64,000 nt of DNA, taken from positions 96,193 through 160,192 of the forward strand of contig JALVOT010000007.1 of NCBI GenBank assembly GCA_027026255.1. The letters run 5' to 3'. The stretch is from Caldifarciminota bacterium (GTDB lineage Bacteria; Hydrothermota; Tepidihabitantia; SM23-42). The notes beneath the pieces were generated by a model. It had not been told where the DNA came from and searched no databases. It saw only the letters and a program-made list of their open reading frames with translations. Made by a program: the position numbers and the translations under genes. Below are positions 1-9,898 of the stretch, piece by piece (within the stretch, counting starts at the first letter, position 1; each line of letters opens with the position of its first letter).

Positions 1-1
1 T

Positions 2-697
2 CCGATTGAAACGATGCGCACCGCCTCAATCGGCACCTTTAATATGCTGGAGTTGGCAAGGAAAAATGGTGCACGGTTTTTGCTCGCCTCAACCAGTGAG
101 GTATATGGTGATCCTCAAATCCACCCACAAACTGAAAAATATTGGGGAAATGTGAATCCGGTTGGACCACGCTCGGTTTACGATGAAGGCAAGAGATTTG
201 CCGAGGCGCTGACTGCCGGTTTCTACAGAAAGTATAAGCTCCCGGTTGTAATCATAAGAATCTTCAATACCTATGGACCAAGAATGAGGCCGGGTGATGG
301 TCGGGTTATACCAACATTTATAAATCAGGCGCTCAGAAATGAACCGATTTCAATCTTTGGTGACGGTAATCAGACAAGAAGTTTCTGCTATGTTGATGAT
401 ATGGTTGAAGGAATCTGCAGGGCATCTCAAGTCAACCATTCCCAGCCGATAAATCTTGGCAATCCCAGAGAATACACAATCCTGCAACTTGCGGAAATTG
501 TCAAAAATCTCTGCCAGAGCACTTCTCAATATAAATTCTTACCCCTGCCCCAGGATGACCCCCAAAAAAGAAAACCTGATATCACCAAGGCAAAAAAACT
601 ACTCCAGTGGGAACCGAAAATCGAACTTGAACAGGGATTAAAGAATGTAATTGAATGGTTTAAAAAAGAGAATCAATCCATACTGCATAAACGATAA
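2..697 (+). CDS. NAD-dependent nucleotide-sugar epimerase/decarboxylase (UDP-glucuronate decarboxylase-like), 5' partial
   Basis: This is an extended short-chain dehydrogenase acting on a nucleotide sugar, probably for envelope polysaccharide. The catalytic YxxxK is visible as YDEGK, preceded by TSEVYGD, and followed by the family's TYGPRM and DGNQTRSFCYVDD motifs. The reading frame is open to the window edge, with PIET in front of the ATG at 14, so that ATG is internal. The N-terminal Rossmann glycine motif (roughly 80 residues) lies outside the window. The motifs fit UDP-xylose synthase best, but a dTDP-glucose dehydratase or UDP-glucose epimerase relative cannot be excluded. Confidence 0.88.
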   Translation, partial: PIETMRTASIGTFNMLELARKNGARFLLASTSEVYGDPQIHPQTEKYWGNVNPVGPRSVYDEGKRFAEALTAGFYRKYKLPVVIIRIFNTYGPRMRPGDGRVIPTFINQALRNEPISIFGDGNQTRSFCYVDDMVEGICRASQVNHSQPINLGNPREYTILQLAEIVKNLCQSTSQYKFLPLPQDDPQKRKPDITKAKKLLQWEPKIELEQGLKNVIEWFKKENQSILHKR

Positions 698-725
698 ATC
701 CGGAAAACTTCATATCCAATAGATA

Positions 726-753
726 TTGACATATTCTCAATTATGGATATAAT
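726..753 (+). promoter_or_regulatory. Promoter of the rpsL operon
   Basis: TTGACA (726-731), a 16-bp spacer and TATAAT (748-753) precede rpsL, with a leader of about 16 nt that carries AAGGAG. A 7-bp inverted repeat, ATATCCA (712-718) and TGGATAT (744-750), brackets the -35 box and overlaps the -10 box. It could be an operator, but it is short. Confidence 0.75.
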
Positions 754-776
754 CTCTTCTATGAAAAAGGAGCAAT

Positions 777-1166
777 ATGCCAACGATTAATCAATTAATT
801 AGAAAAGGCAGGACCAGGATCGTGGGTAAGAGCAAGGCACCAGCCCTCCAGGCAAACCCCCAGCGTCGTGGGGTCTGCACCCGGGTCTATACGACTACGC
901 CCAAAAAGCCTAACTCTGCCCTGCGTAAGGTCTGCAAAGTAAGGTTAACCAATGGTTATGAGGTTACCGCCTATATCCCTGGTGAGGGTCACAATCTTCA
1001 GGAACACTCTATCGTATTGGTACGCGGTGGCAGAGTAAAAGACCTGCCTGGTGTGCGTTATCATATCGTGCGGGGTAAATATGATACTGCAGGTGTTGAA
1101 GGCAGAAAGAAGAGCCGCTCTCTATATGGTGTGAAACGTGGAAAACAGGCTGCAGAGCCAAAGTGA
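777..1166 (+). CDS. rpsL: 30S ribosomal protein S12
   Basis: S12 sits at the decoding centre of the small subunit and affects translational accuracy. The sequence has the invariant [12 protein letters not shown] and [10 protein letters not shown] segments. The lysines tied to streptomycin response in other bacteria are in the wild-type state, and the aspartate that is often beta-methylthiolated is present. The length of 129 aa is normal. The ATG follows AAGGAG with good spacing. rpsG follows 6 nt later, as in the str operon, but fusA and tuf do not come next. Confidence 0.98.
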   Translation: MPTINQLIRKGRTRIVGKSKAPALQANPQRRGVCTRVYTTTPKKPNSALRKVCKVRLTNGYEVTAYIPGEGHNLQEHSIVLVRGGRVKDLPGVRYHIVRGKYDTAGVEGRKKSRSLYGVKRGKQAAEPK

Positions 1167-1172
1167 GGAACT

Positions 1173-1643
1173 ATGGGTAGAAGAAGAAGGGCAACAATAA
1201 GAAGAATCCAACCTGATCCAAAATTTAACAGCACAGTGGTCAGCAAATTTATCAATAATCTTATGTGGGACGGTAAAAAAAGTACCGCACAAAAAATCTT
1301 TTACCGGGCATTAGAAAAAATTGAAAAATTAACAAAAGAGGACGGCCTTGCAGTATTTGAAAAGGCGTTAAACAATGTCAAACCTGTGCTTGAGGTGAGA
1401 CCTCGTCGGGTTGGTGGTGCGACATATCAAATTCCAATGGAGGTAAGGCCCAACCGACGGGAAAGTCTGGCAATAAAATGGATAATCCGGGCCGCACGCC
1501 AGCGTTCAGAATATCGGATGGAGGACAAACTGGCACAGGAAATCATTGCAGCAAGTCGGAATGAAGGTGCTGCAATGAAAAAACGGGAAGAAATGCACCG
1601 TATGGCTGAAGCCAATAAAGCCTTCGCCCATTTCCGCTGGTAA
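1173..1643 (+). CDS. rpsG: 30S ribosomal protein S7
   Basis: S7 is a primary 16S rRNA binder that organises the head of the small subunit. The 156-aa product is full length and shows typical S7 segments such as MGRRRRA at the start, [13 protein letters not shown] and a C-terminal [13 protein letters not shown]. It is co-transcribed with rpsL (6-nt gap) and is followed 8 nt later by an aminopeptidase-like gene rather than elongation factor G. Confidence 0.98.
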   Translation: MGRRRRATIRRIQPDPKFNSTVVSKFINNLMWDGKKSTAQKIFYRALEKIEKLTKEDGLAVFEKALNNVKPVLEVRPRRVGGATYQIPMEVRPNRRESLAIKWIIRAARQRSEYRMEDKLAQEIIAASRNEGAAMKKREEMHRMAEANKAFAHFRW

Positions 1644-1651
1644 TTAATTTT

Positions 1652-2614
1652 ATGAAAAAACCTCATCTTTTAGAAAAGAGACTGCAGAATGCAGCCCGCA
1701 TTATGCTTCACGATTGTCTTGGGGTCAAGAAAAGTGAAAAAGCAGTGGTCATAACCGATGAATCCTGTCGACTTGTCGGGCTTTCTATCTGGTATGCACT
1801 AAGAGAAATTACCGACCCTCTCTTTATTGAAATGGCGCCCCGTGCTATCCATGGTCAGGAACCACCCCCTCTGATAAAAGAAATTTTAAAGGCAAGTGAT
1901 GTCTTTTTAATCCCGACAAGTTACTCACTCACCCATACCCAGGCACGTATTCAGGGAAATCGTGCCGGGGCACGGGGTGCAACATTACCGGGAATTACCA
2001 GGGATATAATGATTAGAACACTGAATGCCGATTATCAGCGGATTGCAAAATTGACCAGGCGCCTTACCACCCTGTTATCGAATGCCCAAAAAGCAATCAT
2101 CAGAACCGATGAAAATTGCGAACTTCAGGTTCCCCTCTCTAATCGAAAGGCATTTGCCGATACCGGCATTATTAAAAAAAGAGGAGAGTTTTCCAACCTT
2201 CCTGCTGGTGAGGCATATATTGCACCACTTGAGAACAGAAGTAATGGTTCAATCCTGATTGATGGATCATTTGCCCCGGTGGGCAGTCTGAATCGACCCG
2301 TCCGTCTGGAAATTAAAAATGGCAAAATAGTAAAACTCATTGGCAATCCCCATCTGAAAAAACTCTTTGCCCGCTACGGGCCAAAAGAGCGAACCCTTGC
2401 TGAATTCGGCATAGGGACAAATTATAAGGCACAAATTACGGGTAATGTCCTTGAAGATGAAAAGGTCCTGGGGTCAATACACATTGCATTTGGAAACAAC
2501 CTGGGATTTGGTGGTAAAAATCGGGCAAAGATTCACCTTGATGGGGTTGTAAAGAAACCATCTGTTTGGCTTGATGAAAGGGTAATAATCAAAAAAGGTA
2601 AAGTCCTGCTTTAA
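1652..2614 (+). CDS. M29-like leucyl aminopeptidase (AmpS/aminopeptidase T family)
   Basis: The 320-aa protein resembles the thermophilic metalloaminopeptidase (M29) superfamily, which also includes NicX-type dioxygenases. Supporting segments are NLPAGEAYIAP in the middle, LAEFGIGTN, IHIAFGNN and IHLDGV, which carry the Glu/His/Asp residues expected for metal binding. It is probably cytosolic, as no signal peptide is seen. It lies 8 nt after rpsG and 10 nt before the Omp85 gene, so it appears to be part of the ribosomal operon transcript. Peptidase activity is inferred from the family; the substrate is unknown. Confidence 0.8.
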   Translation: MKKPHLLEKRLQNAARIMLHDCLGVKKSEKAVVITDESCRLVGLSIWYALREITDPLFIEMAPRAIHGQEPPPLIKEILKASDVFLIPTSYSLTHTQARIQGNRAGARGATLPGITRDIMIRTLNADYQRIAKLTRRLTTLLSNAQKAIIRTDENCELQVPLSNRKAFADTGIIKKRGEFSNLPAGEAYIAPLENRSNGSILIDGSFAPVGSLNRPVRLEIKNGKIVKLIGNPHLKKLFARYGPKERTLAEFGIGTNYKAQITGNVLEDEKVLGSIHIAFGNNLGFGGKNRAKIHLDGVVKKPSVWLDERVIIKKGKVLL

Positions 2615-2624
2615 GCCGTCTGTA

Positions 2625-4292
2625 TTGATTGAATTTCTCCTGACCATTCTCATTATTCAAATTCCCATAAGGCAGGTAAGTTTTCTGGGAAATAAAACCC
2701 TGAAATCGAATCAACTAATCTCTGCTATATTATCAACCAGGGATACTGAATATAAAGAGATTAATCTATCCTATGATATTCATCGACTAAAAAAGCTCTA
2801 TAAAGAGAATGGTTTTTTCCGCACAAAGATTGATACCAGAATAGATACCACTGAAAAAGGGATAATAATAAAATTCAACATTGAAGAGGGAGAAAGGCCG
2901 AAAATAAAAAAAATATATGTTCGAGGCTGCAAGCGGGAAAAAATAAAGGAGCTGTTCAAAATCAGAGTGAATGACTATTTCATCCGGGACAGAATAGAAA
3001 AGACAAGAAAGAATATTGAGCACTACTTCAACGACCACGGTTATCCTTTTTGTAATGTTTCGGTAATACCTAAACCGGATAACGCCTCGCTTGAGTTCAG
3101 CATCGAAAAGGATACCCTGTACTACATCGGCCGGATACAATGCCGGGGGTTAAAACAATGTCGGCCTGAAGTTATCTACCAGGAAATAGATTTTAAAACC
3201 GGCGACAAATTCAGCCGGAAAAAATTGCTCAAAAGCCAGAAGCAAATATATTACTTGGGATTCTTCAGCACGGTAAATTTTGAGATGCGCACCAGAAAAC
3301 CCGACACAATCGACCTCATCTTTACGATGCAAGAATTGAAATCAAGACTCCTCAATTTCGGAGCAGGTATATCATTTCCATTGGGGTTTCTCCTCTCCTT
3401 CGGCATTGAAGAACTGAATCTGGCAAATCGAGGATATCGCCTCAAGATAAATCCATCGTTTAAAATTAACATTGAGCACGAATGGGAAGCAAAATTGGAA
3501 GGACAATATACTATTCGCCATTTTACACCGGCCCGGTTGAATATTTCAATATTACCATTTTTGTGGTACGAAGATAAAATTGAATTCATAAGACAAACCA
3601 GGGGCAATGAATTAAGACTTACCAAACTTCATTCTGAGAATATCCAGACAACCATCTCTCAGCAATACAAATTTGTTGATTTGCTTCCAAAACAGCCCTT
3701 ACCCGATACATTTCGTGGTGTTACCAATAGTCTGAAATTCCAGACGATGTTTGACTATCGTGACCAGTTTTTCAACCCCACTCAAGGCTTCTATCTTAAC
3801 CCTTCCATCGAATTCGCCGGAGGTTTTTTTGGTGGCGCAAACAACTTTATCCGCTCAGCAATCGATTTAAGGACCTTTATTAATTTTTTTAAAAATACCG
3901 CTGCCCAGCGTATCAAATTTGGGGTCCTGATACCCACTGACGGTGTAGCAACCTATGAAGAGTTCTATCTTGGAGGAGAATATTCCTTACGTGGATATCC
4001 TGACCACGCAGCAGGTCCGGATTCAATCGGAGAAGACCGTTATGGTAACATCCTTATCAATTACAACCTTGAATACCGTATCTCCTTACCCTATCGTTTT
4101 GGACTTGTGCTATTTTTTGACTGTGGTTATATTGATAATAAAATTGATTTCACAAAAAGTAATTTTTTAAAGACAAGTTCTGGTATAGGACTGCGCTATT
4201 TCACTCCGATTGGTCCACTGCGTGCCGATTTCGGCATTCCCCTTACCGAAAATGGCTATGGCATCTATTTAGGATTCTACAATATCTTCTAA
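2625..4292 (+). CDS. Omp85-superfamily outer-membrane protein, TamA-like (POTRA domains plus beta-barrel)
   Basis: This is an outer-membrane assembly factor. After a short hydrophobic N-terminus, residues about 15-235 hold repeated POTRA-like segments (VSFLGNKTLKS, KKIYVRGCK, IGRIQCRGLK). Residues about 240-555 form the barrel, with the Omp85 signature LGGEYSLRGYPDHA and a C-terminal PIGPLRADFGIPL. At 555 aa with about three POTRA units it is closer to TamA than to BamA (about 800 aa). The adjacent tamB-like gene supports a TamA/TamB pair. The start in the track is TTG at 2625, ten bases after the previous stop. Confidence 0.85.
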   Translation: MIEFLLTILIIQIPIRQVSFLGNKTLKSNQLISAILSTRDTEYKEINLSYDIHRLKKLYKENGFFRTKIDTRIDTTEKGIIIKFNIEEGERPKIKKIYVRGCKREKIKELFKIRVNDYFIRDRIEKTRKNIEHYFNDHGYPFCNVSVIPKPDNASLEFSIEKDTLYYIGRIQCRGLKQCRPEVIYQEIDFKTGDKFSRKKLLKSQKQIYYLGFFSTVNFEMRTRKPDTIDLIFTMQELKSRLLNFGAGISFPLGFLLSFGIEELNLANRGYRLKINPSFKINIEHEWEAKLEGQYTIRHFTPARLNISILPFLWYEDKIEFIRQTRGNELRLTKLHSENIQTTISQQYKFVDLLPKQPLPDTFRGVTNSLKFQTMFDYRDQFFNPTQGFYLNPSIEFAGGFFGGANNFIRSAIDLRTFINFFKNTAAQRIKFGVLIPTDGVATYEEFYLGGEYSLRGYPDHAAGPDSIGEDRYGNILINYNLEYRISLPYRFGLVLFFDCGYIDNKIDFTKSNFLKTSSGIGLRYFTPIGPLRADFGIPLTENGYGIYLGFYNIF

Positions 4293-4303
4293 ATGATTTC
4301 TGA

Positions 4304-7300
4304 ATGATGAAGAAAATTATCCTTTTAATAATTATTGCAATCCTGGCAATCACAATCATCATCGGATTCAAAAAGATAAATATCGGAGCTCTGACATTAA
4401 AGATTCTGGAACAAAGCGCCCATATCAAAATCGACTATAACACAATAACCGGCAATATCTTCTCTGGTTTTAAAATTAATGATTACAAAATCTGCATCTC
4501 TAAAACCGACAGCATCTATGGAACTGCGGCAAATATAAAATATCGATTCAATCCGCTTGACTTCAGATTTCCAAATTTCTTCCAGATTGGCCTTACCGAC
4601 CCGGTCATTATTATTCAAGCGAAGGGAACTTTCAAAGAAAAAAGAAGTGTTATCCTTCCACAATTACATCTCAGTTTAAGGATTAATGTAAAAAACGGTA
4701 AGGTCATCTATGTAGAAAAGAAAAACCACGAAATCAAGAGAATATCAGGGCTGCTCTTCTTGGACTTTGTCGGACCAAAAATCTTCTTAAGCACGATGAA
4801 TCTTTCATTTCAATTCCCGGCATACCATATTCTGATAAATTCGGCAAATATCAATACAATAATCAATCACAAAAATATTATTGCACGATTGGTGAAAATC
4901 CGGGGGCGAGGCATCAGAATAGATGCCGAGGCCGAATATCAATTCGCTGACCGAAATTTGTTAATAAAAGTAAAAGACGGCAATCTAAATCTCAAAACCC
5001 TCGCCGTCTATAAAGGCAGCATAAACTTTTCCGGGACATTGGGATTTCAGAAAGGCAGTATCCTTACAAAAATCCGCGGCCGGGTTAAAGACCTTTATCC
5101 ATTCAATGAATTTCAATTTGAAACCGCCTCTTTATCTGACACCGTGCTACTAAATATCTTCAATGGACAGATTCTTGGCGGTAGTATATTTGCCCAGGTA
5201 AGGATTTTGAAGTTAAAGAAGATAGAATTTGAAACAAACTTTCATAATGTAAATATCACGAAATTCTTCGGCTATAAGTCTCCCCTCCTGATCAGTGGTT
5301 ATCTTTCTTATCGCAATAAAAGATACACAGGATTCTTCAATTCACCGGTTGAGAACGGACTTGGATTCGATTCCCTTTTCGCCTTCGGCACGATAACAAA
5401 CTCCCTTATCAATATTGATTCATTATACACACTCGAAGGAAAAAAGACCCTGATGATACAGGGCGGAATTAGCCCGCGCCCTGGTCTGCCCGGTAATCTT
5501 TCATTCAACTTCAACGACTTCAATCTCAATCGATTTTCAAAATACCTTCGATTAAAAGGCTTAATAAATGGAACACTTTCCGCCAACGGTGATTTATCAG
5601 ATATCAAAAAAATCCGTGTCAGCGCCGATATAAATGGGAATAATTTTATATATGACTCCTTGAGAATTAAAAATCTCCATATCAAGACTGAAAATTTTCA
5701 GCTTTATAAAACAATAAAAGGGACAGAAGTTTCCCTGAATAACATCACCTATAAAAATTTCAAACTCCAGAAAATAATTTTATTTGTTGATAATAAAGGA
5801 TTTTTAATGAAGGCAAAACAGAATTTTGATAGTCTCGTCTTGAAAGGTGAGTTAGACGACAGTCTCACCGGTAAAATTGATGAACTTGTCTTTGACTGCA
5901 ATAGAATCAGAACAACCAATTGCTCCCCCATTCCATTCAATATACCACAACACAAAATTGATACATTACACATCAACTTCATCGACGGCAATATGACAAT
6001 ATCAATTTCCCCCCTGGATATCCGACTTAAAAATGGCAACCTGAAGAAATTGGCAAGACTATTAAATATAACTGAAGAGTTGAGTGGCAATTTGAATCTT
6101 AAATTTTCGAATAATATATTTGATATCCGTGCAGAAAAGATTAACTTCCAGGAAATCAGCAACGCTGCACTTACAACATCCGGTAAATATATAAACAAAA
6201 AAATAGATATTGATTCATTAACCATCACCGACACCGAAAATCAGAAGCTGTCTGTTAATGGTTTTATTTCACCACATTATTCTGAATTACAACTTGAACT
6301 GACCAATACCCGGGCCCGGTCTTTACAATTTCTCAAAAGGTTTCTAAAAAATCCGTCCGGTCGGATAAACGGCAAAGTTAATTTCAAGGGCAATATTGAA
6401 AAATTTGATCTATCCGGAGAACTTTTAGTTAAACAGGCGGGCTTCGTGATCCCGATAATCAGCTCACGCTTTGATTCAGTATCCGGCAGGATAATCTTTA
6501 AGGAAAACAAACTAATATTCAGGGATGCGAAGGGACTCGTCTCCTCAACCCGTGGCGGTAAATCCTTACCCACGGCACCGGTATACGCCGGTGGTTTTGT
6601 AAAGCTGCAGCCAAAATTCAGGGTGCGTGATTTCAAATATGAACTCAGTTTCAAGAATGCACCGGTTCAATATCTACCATTTGCATTTGGTATCGGCAGC
6701 GGCAACTTCACCATAGGAATGAAAAATGGTATTATGTTTTACAATGGTAATATCACACTCAAGGAGGCGATTATCCCAATAGATTTTGGAACCAAACTTG
6801 CAACAAATCATACGGAAACCAAAAGGGAATGGAGAATGAATTTAAAACTGAAGGCGGAACGTGATATATGGTTAAGAAATAAATCTGCGGATATAGAATT
6901 CGGTGGTGACTTGTATTTAATAAAAGGTAAAGGACCTTTATCAATATCCGGTAATCTGGAATCAAAAAGAGGACATTTCTACTGGCTTAATCATACCCTT
7001 GATGTCACCCGGGGAAGAATAACATTTATCCCCCAGGAGATTGTGGATCCAGAACTGGATGTGTGGGCTCAAATGAATACACGGCAAGGAACTAAAATTA
7101 TCCTGCACTTTTTTGGTCCGGTCTCAGAACCAATCTTTGAATTCTTCACCGACCCACCCGGCCAATACAGTGAGCAGGATATCCTGACCTACCTAAACCT
7201 CAACATAACCTGGGAAGAACTCGATAAGATAAAACAGGGTGAATATGTTGGAAAGATTCTTCCCGGCAGCATTATCTCCTGGCTCGAAAGTGATGTATCA

Positions 7301-7555
7301 CGAAGAATCAGAAAATATACGGGGTTCGACTATTTCCGAATCGAAACCCCATTATTTGAAGCCGATGAAAAAACAAGAGTGACGGTGGGTAAATATATTT
7401 CACGCAATCTCTTCATAACCTACACCTATGACCTGACCTCATTCTCAAATGAATTCAATGTTGAATATTTCCTGGACGACAAGAACGAAATCCTTATCAA
7501 AAAAGATGAAACCGGAGAATACAGCCTCCAATACCAATACCGCATTCGATTCTGA
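4304..7555 (+). CDS. TamB-like translocation/assembly module protein
   Basis: A 1083-aa protein with a single N-terminal membrane anchor (residues about 3-22) and a long beta-rich body, as expected of an AsmA/TamB-type periplasmic bridge between inner and outer membrane. The C-terminal 250 residues match the TamB domain: RGRITFIPQEIVDPELD, a GPVSEPIFEF segment, SEQDILTYL and a final strand ending in F. It begins 12 nt after the TamA-like gene. Family knowledge links such proteins to outer-membrane protein or phospholipid transport; the exact role here is inferred. Confidence 0.88.
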   Translation: MMKKIILLIIIAILAITIIIGFKKINIGALTLKILEQSAHIKIDYNTITGNIFSGFKINDYKICISKTDSIYGTAANIKYRFNPLDFRFPNFFQIGLTDPVIIIQAKGTFKEKRSVILPQLHLSLRINVKNGKVIYVEKKNHEIKRISGLLFLDFVGPKIFLSTMNLSFQFPAYHILINSANINTIINHKNIIARLVKIRGRGIRIDAEAEYQFADRNLLIKVKDGNLNLKTLAVYKGSINFSGTLGFQKGSILTKIRGRVKDLYPFNEFQFETASLSDTVLLNIFNGQILGGSIFAQVRILKLKKIEFETNFHNVNITKFFGYKSPLLISGYLSYRNKRYTGFFNSPVENGLGFDSLFAFGTITNSLINIDSLYTLEGKKTLMIQGGISPRPGLPGNLSFNFNDFNLNRFSKYLRLKGLINGTLSANGDLSDIKKIRVSADINGNNFIYDSLRIKNLHIKTENFQLYKTIKGTEVSLNNITYKNFKLQKIILFVDNKGFLMKAKQNFDSLVLKGELDDSLTGKIDELVFDCNRIRTTNCSPIPFNIPQHKIDTLHINFIDGNMTISISPLDIRLKNGNLKKLARLLNITEELSGNLNLKFSNNIFDIRAEKINFQEISNAALTTSGKYINKKIDIDSLTITDTENQKLSVNGFISPHYSELQLELTNTRARSLQFLKRFLKNPSGRINGKVNFKGNIEKFDLSGELLVKQAGFVIPIISSRFDSVSGRIIFKENKLIFRDAKGLVSSTRGGKSLPTAPVYAGGFVKLQPKFRVRDFKYELSFKNAPVQYLPFAFGIGSGNFTIGMKNGIMFYNGNITLKEAIIPIDFGTKLATNHTETKREWRMNLKLKAERDIWLRNKSADIEFGGDLYLIKGKGPLSISGNLESKRGHFYWLNHTLDVTRGRITFIPQEIVDPELDVWAQMNTRQGTKIILHFFGPVSEPIFEFFTDPPGQYSEQDILTYLNLNITWEELDKIKQGEYVGKILPGSIISWLESDVSRRIRKYTGFDYFRIETPLFEADEKTRVTVGKYISRNLFITYTYDLTSFSNEFNVEYFLDDKNEILIKKDETGEYSLQYQYRIRF

Positions 7556-7605
7556 ACTTTACATTTTACGCCGCACCTGGAATATAAAGTTCAGCAACAA
7601 TCTTA

Positions 7606-7633
7606 TTGACAACTCCAGTTCTACGAATATAAT
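7606..7633 (+). promoter_or_regulatory. Leaderless-type promoter of the MscS gene
   Basis: TTGACA (7606-7611), a 16-bp spacer and TATAAT (7628-7633) lie directly before the ATG at 7640. Only 6 nt separate the -10 box from the start codon and there is no Shine-Dalgarno sequence, so transcription probably begins at or next to the ATG. Confidence 0.75.
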
Positions 7634-7639
7634 AAAATA

Positions 7640-8659
7640 ATGAATATCACAATAAATGATATAATATATACATTCGCATTTATCATCGGCAGTCTGATTC
7701 TGGGCTTTGTGGTTCAGAATATCATCCTGGCAAGGTTACATAAAATAACCCTGCGCACAAAATGGGGAGGGGATGAAATTATCACCGCATCCCTGCGCGG
7801 TTCAATTGTATTCTGGATCCTGCTCGCCGGAATCTATGCAGCAATCATCCATCTCTCTTTAACACCTGAATTAGAAGGTATCATTCTCAAAATTCTCGTC
7901 GTAATATTTATCCTCTCGGTTACCTTCTTCTTTATGCGTCTAACAACCGGATTTCTACGGCTCTATAGCCAAAAAACCGCCGCCCTGCCTTCAGCCTCAC
8001 TTTTGATAAACCTCACAAAAGGGATTATCCTTGTGCTTGGTGGTCTTATCATACTTCAATCCTTAGGAATCTCAATAACACCGCTAATCACCGCCCTCGG
8101 TGTTGGTGGTCTTGCCGTCGCCCTGGCATTACAGGACACCCTTTCTAATCTCTTTGCCGGATTCCATATCATCGTTTCAAAGATGGTCCTTCCTGGAGAC
8201 TATATTAAACTTGGTTCAGGTGAAGAAGGGTATGTTACCGATGTCTCCTGGAGAAATACTACAATTCGCGCCCTGCCCAATAATATTGTTGTTGTGCCCA
8301 ATTCAAAGCTGGCATCATCAATCCTTACAAATTTCCACCAACCGGCAAATGAGATGTCGGCGTTGGTCCAGGTCGGGGTAAGTTATGATAGTGATTTAGA
8401 AAAGGTGGAAAAGATAACGATTGAAGTCGCCAGGGAGGTTTTAAAAGAGGTCCCGGGCGGAGTTCCTGATTTTGAACCATTCATCCGGTATCATACATTT
8501 GATGATTTCAGTATTAACTTTTCTGTAATCTTAAGGGTTAAGGAATTTGTCGATCAGTATTTAATCAAACATGAATTTATTAAACGACTCCATAAAAGAT
8601 ATCGTGCGGAGGGCATTGAAATACCATATCCAATCAGAACCGTATTTATGAAACGCTGA
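7640..8659 (+). CDS. Small-conductance mechanosensitive channel (MscS family)
   Basis: An inner-membrane channel that opens under membrane tension to release osmolytes. The first 170 residues hold four to five hydrophobic helices. The pore helix and following beta domain are recognisable: GVGGLAVALALQDTLSNLFAG, then PGDYIKL and a PNNIVVVPNSKL segment typical of MscS. The length of 339 aa is ordinary for the family. It has its own promoter and appears to be expressed as a leaderless message, separate from the TamB gene upstream. Confidence 0.93.
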   Translation: MNITINDIIYTFAFIIGSLILGFVVQNIILARLHKITLRTKWGGDEIITASLRGSIVFWILLAGIYAAIIHLSLTPELEGIILKILVVIFILSVTFFFMRLTTGFLRLYSQKTAALPSASLLINLTKGIILVLGGLIILQSLGISITPLITALGVGGLAVALALQDTLSNLFAGFHIIVSKMVLPGDYIKLGSGEEGYVTDVSWRNTTIRALPNNIVVVPNSKLASSILTNFHQPANEMSALVQVGVSYDSDLEKVEKITIEVAREVLKEVPGGVPDFEPFIRYHTFDDFSINFSVILRVKEFVDQYLIKHEFIKRLHKRYRAEGIEIPYPIRTVFMKR

Positions 8660-8662
8660 ATT

Positions 8663-9415
8663 CTATCTATCCCTTAATCGGGCATAGATATCCATCCCGA
8701 TCCGGGCAGATAGTATCTTTTTTGCTGAATCCTGATTAGCCGATATCTCGTAGAACCCCCCACTCCCTTTTATGCCGAAAACTTCATTGGATTCGGCCTC
8801 ACCATATGATTCCCTGATCCCTATCTCCCGCCTGTCAAAAATGAATTTCTCAACCCGCAGATTTACCGGAATATTTGTAATTAAATTACCAAACTTGTCG
8901 ATATACATTATCTCGCCGAAAATCTCTTTACCGGAAAATCTTAACTCGGGAAATTCAAACTTTATATACTTCTCTATCCTTCTACCCAGCTTGTCTGGAC
9001 TGACACCTTTACTCAATTTTGCAGCAGTTGGTCCAAATATATCCCGGCCATGAAATGTAGCACTAAGTATACCATCCGCCCTGATTTCATAAACCTTTGA
9101 ATCATTATCATAGATATAAGAAAATACTCCGTTATCCGGACCAACAAAATAATATTTGTGCGACTCAACAATTACAGGAAGTCTGTCCCCACCCACACCC
9201 GGGTCAACCACGACCAGATGAACGGTGCCTTCAGGGAAATTTTTAAAGTATGACATTACCAGAAAGGCAGCAGACTTGACATCATACGAATCAACCTGAT
9301 GGGTGATATCAATAATCCGGCTATGATTATTAATCTTTAAAATCTCACCCTTTACCGCAGCAACAAACCAATCCCTTTCTCCGAAATCAGATAAAAAGGT
9401 AATAATCCTGGACAT
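8663..9415 (-). CDS. SAM hydrolase (S-adenosyl-L-methionine hydroxide adenosyltransferase family)
   Basis: The 250-aa protein belongs to the DUF62/fluorinase-like family, whose housekeeping members split SAM into adenosine and methionine using water. Family marks are LSDFG at the N-terminus, VVDPGVGG and FVGPDNGVFSY. The C-terminal domain is complete. It overlaps the end of cvpA by 29 bp, so the two are co-transcribed. It converges on the MscS gene with a 3-bp gap. A halogenase role is unlikely because typical halogenase context is absent. Confidence 0.9.
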   Translation of the reverse strand: MSRIITFLSDFGERDWFVAAVKGEILKINNHSRIIDITHQVDSYDVKSAAFLVMSYFKNFPEGTVHLVVVDPGVGGDRLPVIVESHKYYFVGPDNGVFSYIYDNDSKVYEIRADGILSATFHGRDIFGPTAAKLSKGVSPDKLGRRIEKYIKFEFPELRFSGKEIFGEIMYIDKFGNLITNIPVNLRVEKFIFDRREIGIRESYGEAESNEVFGIKGSGGFYEISANQDSAKKILSARIGMDIYARLRDR

Positions 9416-9893
9416 AATCGACCAACTCCCTATGCCTTAATTTATACCTTATCCACTGATACCAGTTCTTCGGTAAAATCTGACTTGCACCCAGGCCGAC
9501 CTTAACAATCAATGGGGCAATCTGGGATTTATATATTATGCGGTTATTACTACTTATCAGCGAAACAACAATCAAAAAAACAAAGGAAATAACCAATGCC
9601 TTTAAGAAACCAAATATTCCACCCAGAATACGATCGAAGATACCCAATGGTGTAAGATGAATCAGTTTAGAAACAAAACGCCCGGCAATTGAAACCACCA
9701 CTACGATGCCAAGGAATATCAGGATAAAGGCAAGAACCTTGGGAATCTTTACCGTAGCCGAATAATGGACCGCAAAAAAATAGCCGAGAAGGATACCTGC
9801 AATATCAAAAATCCCGCGAACCAGACCGATAAAAAAGCCGTGGATTATTAAAACAGAGAATATAACAACAATAATAATATCAATCAATGTCAT
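9387..9893 (-). CDS. CvpA family membrane protein
   Basis: A 168-aa inner-membrane protein with four predicted membrane helices and the CvpA pattern near the N-terminus (DIIIVVIFSVLIIHGFFIG, then VRGIFDIAGILLGYF). CvpA relatives are linked to colicin V production and envelope homeostasis in other bacteria; the molecular function is unknown. The ATG has no Shine-Dalgarno sequence and lies 5 nt downstream of a -10 box, so it is probably translated from a leaderless mRNA. Confidence 0.85.
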   Translation of the reverse strand: MTLIDIIIVVIFSVLIIHGFFIGLVRGIFDIAGILLGYFFAVHYSATVKIPKVLAFILIFLGIVVVVSIAGRFVSKLIHLTPLGIFDRILGGIFGFLKALVISFVFLIVVSLISSNNRIIYKSQIAPLIVKVGLGASQILPKNWYQWIRYKLRHRELVDYVQDYYLFI

Positions 9894-9898
9894 AATTC

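Noticed and set aside
3251-3625. Minus-strand ORFs inside the TamA-like and TamB-like genes
   Set aside because: They overlap genes with clear domain evidence and show no motif or start signal; they are shadows.
8663-9415. Fluorinase or chlorinase
   Set aside because: The protein belongs to the same superfamily, but the general family is mostly SAM hydrolase, and no halogenation pathway genes are nearby.
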